From NCBI GenBank assembly GCA_039188505.1, contig JBCCZC010000153.1:1-11927 (forward strand): 11,927 bases of DNA, read 5' to 3'. Positions 5,620 to 11,927 of the stretch are shown here, piece by piece; the stretch's first letter is position 1, and every line of letters begins with the position of its first letter. Source of the stretch: JBCCZC01 sp039188505 (GTDB lineage Bacteria > Pseudomonadota > Gammaproteobacteria > Xanthomonadales > SZUA-38). Made by a program: the position numbers and the translations under genes. The notes beneath the pieces are model-generated. The model was given only the letters and a program-made list of their open reading frames with translations, did not search any database and had not been told where the DNA came from.

Positions 5620-6899
5620 GTCATCCCGAGAACAGCTCGATCTGCCCGTTCCCCTGGATCCACCAGATGATCGACACCAGCGGCGATATCCGGCTGTGCT
5701 GTCATGCCGAGCGCTCGGAGGAATTGGGCGATTGTGTCGATGCGGCTGCCAGCTGGAACGGTCCTGCGCTGCGGGAGATCCGTCGGCAGATGGCAAACGG
5801 CGAGGCCGTACCGGCGTGCGGACGCTGCTACGCCAAGGAGATCGATGGCGTCGAATCGGCGCGCCAGCAGGCGCTGCGCGTCTGGGGGGAGCATCCGGCA
5901 TTCCAGGCCGCGTTCCAGCATTCGCTCGAGCACGATTTCCAGGTCGAGAACCGCCCGATCTACATGGACATCCGCTTCGGCAACCGCTGCAACCTCGTGT
6001 GCAAGATGTGCTGGGGCGCCAGCAGTAGCCAGATCGTCAAGGACCACAAGCGCCTCCAGGCTGCGGATCCGGAGCGGTTCCGGCGGTTCTTCGGTCCCCT
6101 GCTCGACGTCACCTACGATTGGTACGAGGCGCCGGAGGCTTGGGCATTCCTTGAAGACTGCATCCCCTTTCTCGAGGAGCTCTACCTGACCGGCGGAGAA
6201 CCCACGCTCATCGAGCAGAATCTCGCCTTTCTGAAGCGATGCGTAGCGACCGGGCACGCCGACCATATCCGCCTTCGCTTCAACACCAACCTGACGACGA
6301 TCAACGACGAGTTTCTCGACGTCGTGTCGCGCTTCAAATGGGTGCATTTCGGCTGCTCGATCGATGGCGCCGGGCCGGTCTACGAGTACATCCGTTACCC
6401 GGCGCGCTGGGATCGCGTTCGAGGCAACTATCTCCGGCTGTTGAACGCCGCCAGTGATCACCCCTTCAGCATCGGTGTTGCCGTGACGGTCCAGCTGCTG
6501 AATGTTCTGCACCTGCCCGTCATGCTGGACGACTTCGCCAAGATCCACGACGCGTATCGCCACCTCGGCAACCGCATCGCTCCCATGGCGCTGAGCCTGC
6601 TGTCTCGCCCCCCGCGCTACGCGGTGCGCAACGCCCCGGAACCCGTCAAGCGGGAAGCGCAGCAACGTCTCGAACGGTGGATGCAAGCGAACCAGCAACG
6701 GATGGGGGCCTACGACCGCCGCCGCCAACCGTTCGAGGAGATTCTCGCGCTGCTCGGTCAGTCCGCGGACGATCCAGAGTCGGGCACGGCCCTGCTGGCC
6801 TTTCACGCGTTCCAGGACAGCAACAAGCGGGCAAAGCTGGAAACCCATGTGCCCGAACTCCATGCACTGCTCCGCCAGGCCGAGCCGGCGCGTCCCTGA
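5589..6899 (+). CDS. Radical SAM protein with an N-terminal Cys-rich (twitch/SPASM-like) segment
   Basis: A 436-residue enzyme that should bind a [4Fe-4S] cluster and split S-adenosylmethionine to make a radical. The cluster motif CX3CX2C is in GNRCNLVCKMCWG (Cys134, 138, 141), followed by TGGEP (201-205), the SAM-binding block, and SIDG (257-260). Ahead of the core, residues 16-81 hold the pattern ICPFPWIHQMIDTSGDIRLCC (Cys19, Cys37/38) and CGRC (Cys77, Cys80), like a SPASM or twitch module placed at the N-terminus, probably for an auxiliary Fe-S cluster. Such modules are common in enzymes acting on peptides, proteins or carbohydrate-linked substrates. Its start lies 31 nt inside the redoxin gene with only a weak AGGA upstream, and its stop abuts the next ATG. 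The substrate is unknown. Confidence 0.88.
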   Translation: MPFPVGTHPLSHPENSSICPFPWIHQMIDTSGDIRLCCHAERSEELGDCVDAAASWNGPALREIRRQMANGEAVPACGRCYAKEIDGVESARQQALRVWGEHPAFQAAFQHSLEHDFQVENRPIYMDIRFGNRCNLVCKMCWGASSSQIVKDHKRLQAADPERFRRFFGPLLDVTYDWYEAPEAWAFLEDCIPFLEELYLTGGEPTLIEQNLAFLKRCVATGHADHIRLRFNTNLTTINDEFLDVVSRFKWVHFGCSIDGAGPVYEYIRYPARWDRVRGNYLRLLNAASDHPFSIGVAVTVQLLNVLHLPVMLDDFAKIHDAYRHLGNRIAPMALSLLSRPPRYAVRNAPEPVKREAQQRLERWMQANQQRMGAYDRRRQPFEEILALLGQSADDPESGTALLAFHAFQDSNKRAKLETHVPELHALLRQAEPARP

Positions 6900-7712
6900 A
6901 TGACGTCGAAGACTCGACTTCTCCTCGTCCTGGGCTGTACGCAGCGCTGCGGGTCCAATCACCTGAGCTGGACCCTGCGCCAGCATCCCGCCATCAACGC
7001 AGTCCGGCATATCTGGGAGCACCATCTCGTCACGTCGCTCCATGACTTGGAGAGCTACGTGACGAACGTAACGGGCCGGTGGGGCAAGGGTTGGGATCCC
7101 GACGGCACCCACGCCAGGGACCTGCGGCGTTCGCTGGGAACGGGCTGCGAGCGTTTTTTGCGGGGACTGGCCCGACCGTACGACGGCACGCCACGGTATC
7201 TGCTGGCCAAGTCGCCCGATGCCCGAAATCTCCGACTGCTCCAGGAATATCTGCCCGATGCCGTCGCCGTCGTGATCGTTCGCGACGGGCGCGATGTCGT
7301 GGCCTCCTTGACTCGCTCCTTCAATATCACCTTCGACGAGGCGCTCGAATCCTGGCAAAGGGCCGCGACCGCCCTGCTGGCTAGCGAGCAGGAGCGGGTG
7401 CCGTTCCTGCGGGTCAACTATGAAACGCTGTTCCGGGATAGCGAGGCTGAAACCCGTCGCATACTGCGCTATCTCGACCTCGACGAGAACGCCTACGACT
7501 ACGACCGCATCGATCAGCTGCCCGTCCGTGGATCGTCCACCTTCGGACGCGGGCAGGGCCCCGTAAGCTGGGAACCCGTCGCCCGAACGGCAGAGTTCCA
7601 GCCCATCGGACGCTGGCAATCCTGGTCGCCAGAGCAGCTCGACCGCTTTGACGAACGCGTCGGCCCGCTCAATCAGGCGCTCGGCTTTCCTGCAGGGAGC
7701 GAGCCCGCGTGA
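6900..7712 (+). CDS. PAPS-dependent sulfotransferase family protein
   Basis: A 270-residue cytoplasmic enzyme expected to move sulfate from PAPS to a hydroxyl or amine of an acceptor, with length normal for bacterial family members. The 5'-phosphosulfate loop is LGCTQRCGSNHL (11-22), with Cys17 where most relatives have Ser. The 3'-phosphate block is VVIVRDGRDVVASL (124-137), with Arg128 and Ser136 as the expected ligands. VNYETL (172-177) and IGRWQSW (236-242) are further conserved family blocks. The ATG at 6900 directly follows the TGA of the radical SAM gene, and the gene ends in a 4-nt overlap with the glycosyltransferase start, so the three are almost certainly co-translated. The adjacency suggests a glycan or its precursor as acceptor, but a protein or lipid acceptor is not excluded. 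Proteins of this fold are sometimes annotated without proven activity. Confidence 0.86.
   Translation: MTSKTRLLLVLGCTQRCGSNHLSWTLRQHPAINAVRHIWEHHLVTSLHDLESYVTNVTGRWGKGWDPDGTHARDLRRSLGTGCERFLRGLARPYDGTPRYLLAKSPDARNLRLLQEYLPDAVAVVIVRDGRDVVASLTRSFNITFDEALESWQRAATALLASEQERVPFLRVNYETLFRDSEAETRRILRYLDLDENAYDYDRIDQLPVRGSSTFGRGQGPVSWEPVARTAEFQPIGRWQSWSPEQLDRFDERVGPLNQALGFPAGSEPA
7694..7699 (+). promoter_or_regulatory. Ribosome binding site for the GTG start of the synthase
   Basis: AGGGAG lies 9 nt before the GTG at 7709, inside the end of the sulfotransferase gene. It supports the GTG start and the GTGA overlap with the preceding stop. Confidence 0.6.
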
Positions 7713-9739
7713 CCTGGCTCCTCGCCGTCGCGCCCGCCCTGCTGCTGCGCTTCCTGGGCCCGGGAATCCTGCGCCGACTCGATCGTGCTGCCCTCTGGCC
7801 GCGGGCCTTCGCGCTCGGGGTCTGTGCCGCACTGCTGCTGCGCTATGGCTTCTGGCGGCTCACGGAAACCGTCCCGGCGCCCGCGCTATCGGTGGAGTTC
7901 GCGTACGCGGCAACCATTCTTGCCTTCGAGCTATTCCTTCTCGTCGTGTCGAGTCTGTCGCTCCTGATGCTCATCCGCACCCGCCATCGCGAACCGGAGG
8001 CAAACGCGCCGCTGCAGCGTGGGCAGGCCGAGAGCAACGTCGACGTGCTGATTCCGACCTTTGACGAGGATCTGGAGCTGGTGCTGCGGGCCCTGGTCTG
8101 CGCCCGGGCCATGCGGCACGGCGCCGTCCGCGTTCACGTACTCGACGACGGCAATCGCGAGGAGGTGCGTCAGCTCTGTGCGGAGCAGGGCGTAGGCTAC
8201 CTGGCCCGCGAACATAACGAATTTGGCAAGGCCGGAAATCTCAACCATGCGCTCTGCGAGATCACCGGGCTGACTCCAGCGCCCGACTATGTCGCCGTAT
8301 TCGATGTCGACTTCGTGCCGCGACCGGAATTCCTCGAGCGAACCCTGCCGCTTTTCAACGAGGACGACGTCGGCCTCGTCCAGACCCCCCAGTACTACTA
8401 CAACGACGAAGCGGTGCCCTACAACCTGCGCGCTTCGCGGGGAAACTGGCCGGACGAGCAGCGGTACCTCTACGAAACCGTACTGCCGTCGCGCGATGCC
8501 TGGGGTCAGGCGATGTGCTGCGGAACCGCATGGATTGCCCGAATGGCGGCGCTCGAGGCGATCGACGGCATCCCCACCGAGAGCGTCACCGAGGACAAGC
8601 TGACCTCCCTGTGGCTCGACGAGGCGGGTTGGCGCACGGTTTACCTCCGCGAGGTATTGAGCGCAGGCATGGGCGCACCCGGGATCGAGGAATTCATCGC
8701 GCAAAGAACCCGCTGGTGTCTCGGGACGATGCAGATCGCTCGCGGGCCTTCCGGTCCCTTTACCTCCCGGCCCGTAGGACTCGTCCGTCGCCTACTGCTC
8801 ATGCAGAACGTCGGCTCCTGGATGAGCATCGGCCTGCTCAGTCTAATCCTGTTCCTGTCACCGCTGGTCTACTGGTACACCGGGCTGTTTCATCTCGAGA
8901 CAACGCTGCCCTCGTTCCTCGCCTACGGCTTGCCGCCGCTGGCCGCGTGGATCGTCGTGAATGGCTGGCTCTCCGGCAAACCGACCAGCGCAATCCGCAC
9001 GGGCGTCTACCGGCGGCTGCTGCTCTTCGATCTCTGGCCCGCGATTCTCTCGGGCCTGTTCGGCCGCGCGCGCTATCGCTTTGTCGTTACCGCCAAGCAC
9101 ACGATCCGGCCGGCTACCGTCGTGCTCTGGCGCAGGATCGTTCCGTTTCTCCTCGTCATCGCGGCCAATCTCGTTGGCTTCGGGCTGGCGCTCGTGCCGT
9201 CGATCGGGCCGGAACTGACTCCCGGTACGACAGCGCTGGTGACGTTCATCGCGATCCTTCAGGTCGCGGGGCTGCTCCTGACCACCATCGTCTGCGTCGA
9301 GCGCCCCCGACCGCGGGGCGAGGAACGAGTATCGCTGCGGGAGACCGCTACGCTTCATTCGATCGACGATGTATATCCGGTCCAGCTGCGCAACATCAGC
9401 GTTTCCGGGGCGCGGGTGAAATGCGATCCGGATTTGGTCGACCGGACCCCCCTGCGTCTCGACGTACCGACAATCGGTCCCATCGACTGCAGCGTGACCC
9501 GGGAGACGTCGGATGGTCTGGCCGTGCGCTTCGACAGTCTCCCCGAGCAGCGCGAAGCGCTGATTCGTCTTGTTTACGGGCAGCTTCCCCAGACCGCGGC
9601 GGCGTCAACGCCTCGCATGTCGGCGCCAACGCTCCTCCTGCGTCGGGCGCGCGAGATCCTTGTCGAGGCTGTCACCAGCCTGCGCGCGCCGGCCGCGAAG
9701 CCCCGGCAGGCGCCCCAGACCGCCGACGAGTCTTCCTGA
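7709..9739 (+). CDS. BcsA-like membrane glycosyltransferase (GT2) with C-terminal PilZ domain
   Basis: A 676-residue processive-type polysaccharide synthase, shorter than many BcsA proteins. Membrane segments are seen near 1-16, 33-47, 61-90, 362-392, 402-420, 470-497 and 507-530. The cytoplasmic catalytic domain (about 108-345) has PTFDE (116-120), LDDG (145-148), KAGNLN (174-179), the DVD metal site (Asp199, Asp201), QTPQ (225-228), TED (294-296) with the catalytic base Asp296, and QRTRW (332-336). FVVTAK (458-463) matches the FxVTxK gating loop of BcsA. The PilZ part has RVSLR (540-544, RxxxR) and NISVSG (562-567, [D/N]xSxxG), so c-di-GMP binding looks intact. The tail (636-676) has an amphipathic helix then a polar end. 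The GTG start overlaps the sulfotransferase stop. Polymer identity is unknown: cellulose is possible, but no bcsB, bcsZ or bcsC is in view. Confidence 0.92.
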   Translation: MTWLLAVAPALLLRFLGPGILRRLDRAALWPRAFALGVCAALLLRYGFWRLTETVPAPALSVEFAYAATILAFELFLLVVSSLSLLMLIRTRHREPEANAPLQRGQAESNVDVLIPTFDEDLELVLRALVCARAMRHGAVRVHVLDDGNREEVRQLCAEQGVGYLAREHNEFGKAGNLNHALCEITGLTPAPDYVAVFDVDFVPRPEFLERTLPLFNEDDVGLVQTPQYYYNDEAVPYNLRASRGNWPDEQRYLYETVLPSRDAWGQAMCCGTAWIARMAALEAIDGIPTESVTEDKLTSLWLDEAGWRTVYLREVLSAGMGAPGIEEFIAQRTRWCLGTMQIARGPSGPFTSRPVGLVRRLLLMQNVGSWMSIGLLSLILFLSPLVYWYTGLFHLETTLPSFLAYGLPPLAAWIVVNGWLSGKPTSAIRTGVYRRLLLFDLWPAILSGLFGRARYRFVVTAKHTIRPATVVLWRRIVPFLLVIAANLVGFGLALVPSIGPELTPGTTALVTFIAILQVAGLLLTTIVCVERPRPRGEERVSLRETATLHSIDDVYPVQLRNISVSGARVKCDPDLVDRTPLRLDVPTIGPIDCSVTRETSDGLAVRFDSLPEQREALIRLVYGQLPQTAAASTPRMSAPTLLLRRAREILVEAVTSLRAPAAKPRQAPQTADESS

Positions 9740-9768
9740 CTAGCGGCGAGCGGGTCCCGGCGGGCGGG

Positions 9769-11160
9769 TCAGGCCAGCACCGATGGACCCGTGCAATGGC
9801 GCAGCGGGACTTCGGGAAGGACCGACTCGGGCTGAAGCGAGATCGGCTGACCGTGCTGCTGCCGGAACAGATTCCATTCGCAGCGAGCCCGGAGTCGACG
9901 GAGCAGATGCAGGCGCCGGTGTGATCGGAGCCCGGTGTCGGGGCTGTTGGTCAGGGACTCCGGCCGCTGCCGGTAGTAGTAGGAGAATGCATCGACATTC
10001 ACGATCCGACCGACCAGCAGGGCGCGATACAGGAATTCGGTATCGCCGCTGTAGCGCATCCCGGTCGCGAATCCGCCTGCCCGTTCGAAGAGGCTACGGG
10101 CCAGGACGCTCGTTGGATGCAGGAGCGGGTGCGTCGGCGTTTCCGCCCGGCAGACCATGTCGTTCACGTCGATCGGAAACGCGACGGGATGAAACTGTCC
10201 GTCGGCTTCGACCCGCATCTCCTGGGTTCCAACAAGTTCGGCACCGGTCCGCTCGGCCGTCTGAAGCAGCCGCTCGACGCGATCGAGGGCGGACCAGTCG
10301 TCAGCGTCCTGGAACAGGTAACCGTCGAAACCGAGCGATTGGCGAATCGCCGACTGGACGAGCCGGAAAGGGCCCGATCGTTCCGTCGCCTGGTAAAGGG
10401 CGACCCCCGGAAACTGCTCGCAGATCTCGATGGGTGGTTCGCCAGAGGCATCGTCGATCACAACGATGGCCGCCGGCGGCAGGGATTGCTGGAGCAATGA
10501 GGCCAAGGCGCGAGGCAGGAAGGCTTCGCAGCGGTAGTGGGGAACGATCGCCAGCAGACGAGAGTGCGGATTCAGGCGGGATTCGTGAGTCGGGGTGACG
10601 GCACGCGGGGTGACCCGACGCTCCGAGAGCACACCCGAGTACCAGTGGGCATCGACATCGGTCCGCTCCACAGCGCGCAGCACCCGTGCGAGATCGGCGT
10701 CGGGGGGCAGTGCGAGGCGTCGGTGGAGCCGCGGAGCCATGATCCAACCCCCGACAGGACGGAGCGGCCCCGAGCAGGAGATCGAGGGTTCCGATGCCTG
10801 AACAGGCCAGGGAAGCACGGCCGCGTCGTCGGCAAGGACCCGACTCAGATCCGGCGTGATTGCTCGAACTCCGGCCGGCAGATAAGCGATCCAGCTCGCG
10901 GATTTCGGCGCCTGCTCGGCGCAGGAGACCTGTTCGTGCGAGGCCAAGGTCGCCGCCGCGCGTGACGACGGGGCGAACTGGGCGGTCCAGCGCTCGCCCG
11001 GCAATAGCTTCCGCAGCCCTCGAAGCTGGCCAGCGAGCGCTTCGTCCGGTTGCTTGGAATCCAGAATGGCGTGTCCGGGCATTGAACTCTCGGCGATCGA
11101 ACATGGCGGCAGTGACGCGTCCGGCCGAGAGCCTAGCAGACGCGCGCCGGCGATCGTCAC
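9769..11160 (-). CDS. GT2 family glycosyltransferase with an N-terminal degenerate GT-A-like half
   Basis: A 463-residue soluble protein. Residues 200-440 are a GT-A glycosyltransferase: LLAIVPHYRCEAFLPRALAS, VVIDDAS (233-239), the metal and nucleotide site QDADDW (284-289, Asp285 and Asp287), PTSVLARSLFERAGGF with GDTEF (372-376), and the ending YRQRPESLT. Residues 29-185 look like a second, worn GT-A unit (HAILDSKQPDEALAGQL, then AYLPAGVRAITPD), with no DxD, as in tandem glycosyltransferases; this is inference. The stop lies 29 nt from that of the PilZ synthase, facing it. The GTG at 11160 leaves 25 nt after the ATPase stop and has no clear ribosome binding site. An ATG at 11082 with GAGAG just before it is a fair alternative and would begin at the degenerate domain. 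Donor and acceptor are unknown. Confidence 0.82.
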   Translation of the reverse strand: MTIAGARLLGSRPDASLPPCSIAESSMPGHAILDSKQPDEALAGQLRGLRKLLPGERWTAQFAPSSRAAATLASHEQVSCAEQAPKSASWIAYLPAGVRAITPDLSRVLADDAAVLPWPVQASEPSISCSGPLRPVGGWIMAPRLHRRLALPPDADLARVLRAVERTDVDAHWYSGVLSERRVTPRAVTPTHESRLNPHSRLLAIVPHYRCEAFLPRALASLLQQSLPPAAIVVIDDASGEPPIEICEQFPGVALYQATERSGPFRLVQSAIRQSLGFDGYLFQDADDWSALDRVERLLQTAERTGAELVGTQEMRVEADGQFHPVAFPIDVNDMVCRAETPTHPLLHPTSVLARSLFERAGGFATGMRYSGDTEFLYRALLVGRIVNVDAFSYYYRQRPESLTNSPDTGLRSHRRLHLLRRLRARCEWNLFRQQHGQPISLQPESVLPEVPLRHCTGPSVLA

Positions 11161-11185
11161 GGAATCCGAGATGCGAGCGGCGGCG

Positions 11186-11927
11186 TCAAGGCTCGCGGCG
11201 ACCGAATCGGCCCGGGTCCGCCCGCAGGGAATTCAGCACCACGGTGATCGACGATAGGGCCATGGCAACGGCGGCAATGGCGGGGTGAACCCACCCGGCC
11301 AGGGCGCTGGGGACCGCGAGGGCGTTGTAGAGGATTGCCCAGGCGAGATTCTGGCGAATCAGGCGGCGCGACAGGGCAGTGAGATCAAAGACCGGCGGCA
11401 GCAGCTCGACGCCGGCCCGGGCCAGCGTGATGGCGGCCGCAGCACGCGCCACGTCTGTTGCGCTGCCAACCGCGATGCCGAGATCGGCTGCCGCGAGCGC
11501 TGGACCATCGTTCAGGCCATCGCCCACGAAGGCGACGACCCGCCCCTTCGCACGTTCGGCCTCGATGTGTTCGACCTTGCCTTCGGGCGAACAGCCAGCG
11601 TGATGGGCGATGCCGAGGGCCTCGGCGATTTCGGCGACGGCGCCCGGCGCATCGCCGCTGAGGATCACAGGCGGCAGACCGCGCTGCTTGAGGGTTGCCA
11701 GCGCCTCGGCGGCGCCGGGCCGGACGGCATCGCGTAGATCGAGTGCACCCAGCAGCCGTAGATCAGCTCCCTCGCCCGCCCCCACGAAAACCCGAGTCGC
11801 CGTCGTTGCTGCCAGCCCTTCGAGCACGTCGTCAGCGTCGACCCACGCGCGCCGTCCAACCCGAATCCGCCGGTCCCCGTCGAGCCATTCGACGCCCTGG
11901 CCGGGGGCCACCCGAGTCTCTCCGCCC
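11186..11927 (-). CDS. Heavy-metal P1B-type ATPase, Cu+ type (CopA/CcoI-like), C-terminal part, cut by the right edge
   Basis: The frame is open to the right edge, so only about the last 246 residues are present. It moves Cu+ across the inner membrane by ATP hydrolysis. Visible, numbered from the GTG-encoded Val at 11911, are the end of the nucleotide domain (PGQGVEW near 3-9), the P-domain with ILSGDAPGAV (83-92), SPEGKVEHI (108-116) and the hinge GDGLNDGPAL (130-139), then two membrane helices. The first has QNLAWAILYN (187-196), the second MALSSITVVLNSLR (217-230). The Tyr-Asn pair and the Met-x-x-Ser-Ser pattern are the Cu+ signatures of P1B-1 ATPases. RRLIRQNLAWA resembles CcoI/FixI proteins of cbb3 oxidase assembly as well as CopA, but no ccoS follows. 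The CPC motif, phosphorylation site and metal-binding domains would lie outside the window. Confidence 0.9.
   Translation of the reverse strand, partial: GGETRVAPGQGVEWLDGDRRIRVGRRAWVDADDVLEGLAATTATRVFVGAGEGADLRLLGALDLRDAVRPGAAEALATLKQRGLPPVILSGDAPGAVAEIAEALGIAHHAGCSPEGKVEHIEAERAKGRVVAFVGDGLNDGPALAAADLGIAVGSATDVARAAAAITLARAGVELLPPVFDLTALSRRLIRQNLAWAILYNALAVPSALAGWVHPAIAAVAMALSSITVVLNSLRADPGRFGRREP

Noticed and set aside
4600..6899. A RiPP biosynthesis cluster (Cys-rich peptide precursor plus radical SAM enzyme)
   Set aside because: The Cys-rich product is a 114-residue lipoprotein with a Sec-type signal rather than a leader peptide, and no protease or dedicated exporter is seen. It is kept only as a remote alternative.
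5580..7832. A 750-codon open frame on the minus strand across the redoxin, radical SAM and sulfotransferase genes
   Set aside because: It is antisense to three genes with clear family motifs. Long antisense frames free of stops are expected where codons end mostly in G or C, and its translation shows no domain.
9740..9768. A terminator between the convergent synthase and GT2 stop codons
   Set aside because: The 29 bases contain no clear stem-loop and no T-run, so none is called.
8515..9924. A 469-codon plus-strand frame in another phase within the PilZ glycosyltransferase gene
   Set aside because: It overlaps a gene with all BcsA motifs and is rich in Arg, Pro and Ser without any domain.
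10117..10500. A 127-codon plus-strand frame opposite the GT2 gene with fairly normal composition
   Set aside because: The minus strand here encodes the conserved QDADDW and VVIDDAS blocks, so this is an antisense shadow.

Overview
The window is about 12 kb of GC-rich bacterial DNA with tightly packed genes. Its proteins have Gram-negative features: a lipoprotein, a periplasmic TonB-C domain protein, a BcsA-like PilZ glycosyltransferase and a Cu+ P-type ATPase. I infer a high-GC proteobacterium, possibly a gammaproteobacterium, but no marker gene fixes the taxon. I saw no RNA gene, insertion sequence, CRISPR array or phage gene.

Left part (1-2529): a possible minus-strand gene running off the left edge (1-98), about 300 bases without a clear gene, a DUF4336 protein (398-1081) and a secreted SASA/CE6-type carbohydrate esterase (1141-2040). 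Then comes a hairpin-rich stretch holding a doubtful small ORF (2139-2498). An NCS2-like permease lies on the minus strand (2530-4116).

Central part (4175-9739): six plus-strand genes with gaps of 57 nt or less, four of the five junctions touching or overlapping, so very probably one operon. They are a periplasmic TonB-C domain protein, a Cys-rich lipoprotein, a CPFC redoxin, a radical SAM protein with an extra N-terminal Cys-rich segment, a PAPS-type sulfotransferase, and a membrane GT2 synthase. The synthase has the full BcsA catalytic set, the FxVTxK gating loop and an intact PilZ c-di-GMP motif. I see no bcsB, bcsZ or bcsC. The simplest reading is a c-di-GMP-controlled envelope or extracellular glycan pathway with sulfation and an envelope thiol-redox branch. 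This is the best candidate here for an undescribed system. Its product and substrates are inference.

Right part (9769-11927): on the minus strand, facing the operon, a soluble GT2 protein whose N-terminal half looks like a degenerate second GT-A domain, preceded by the C-terminal part of a CopA/CcoI-type Cu+ ATPase that runs off the right edge.
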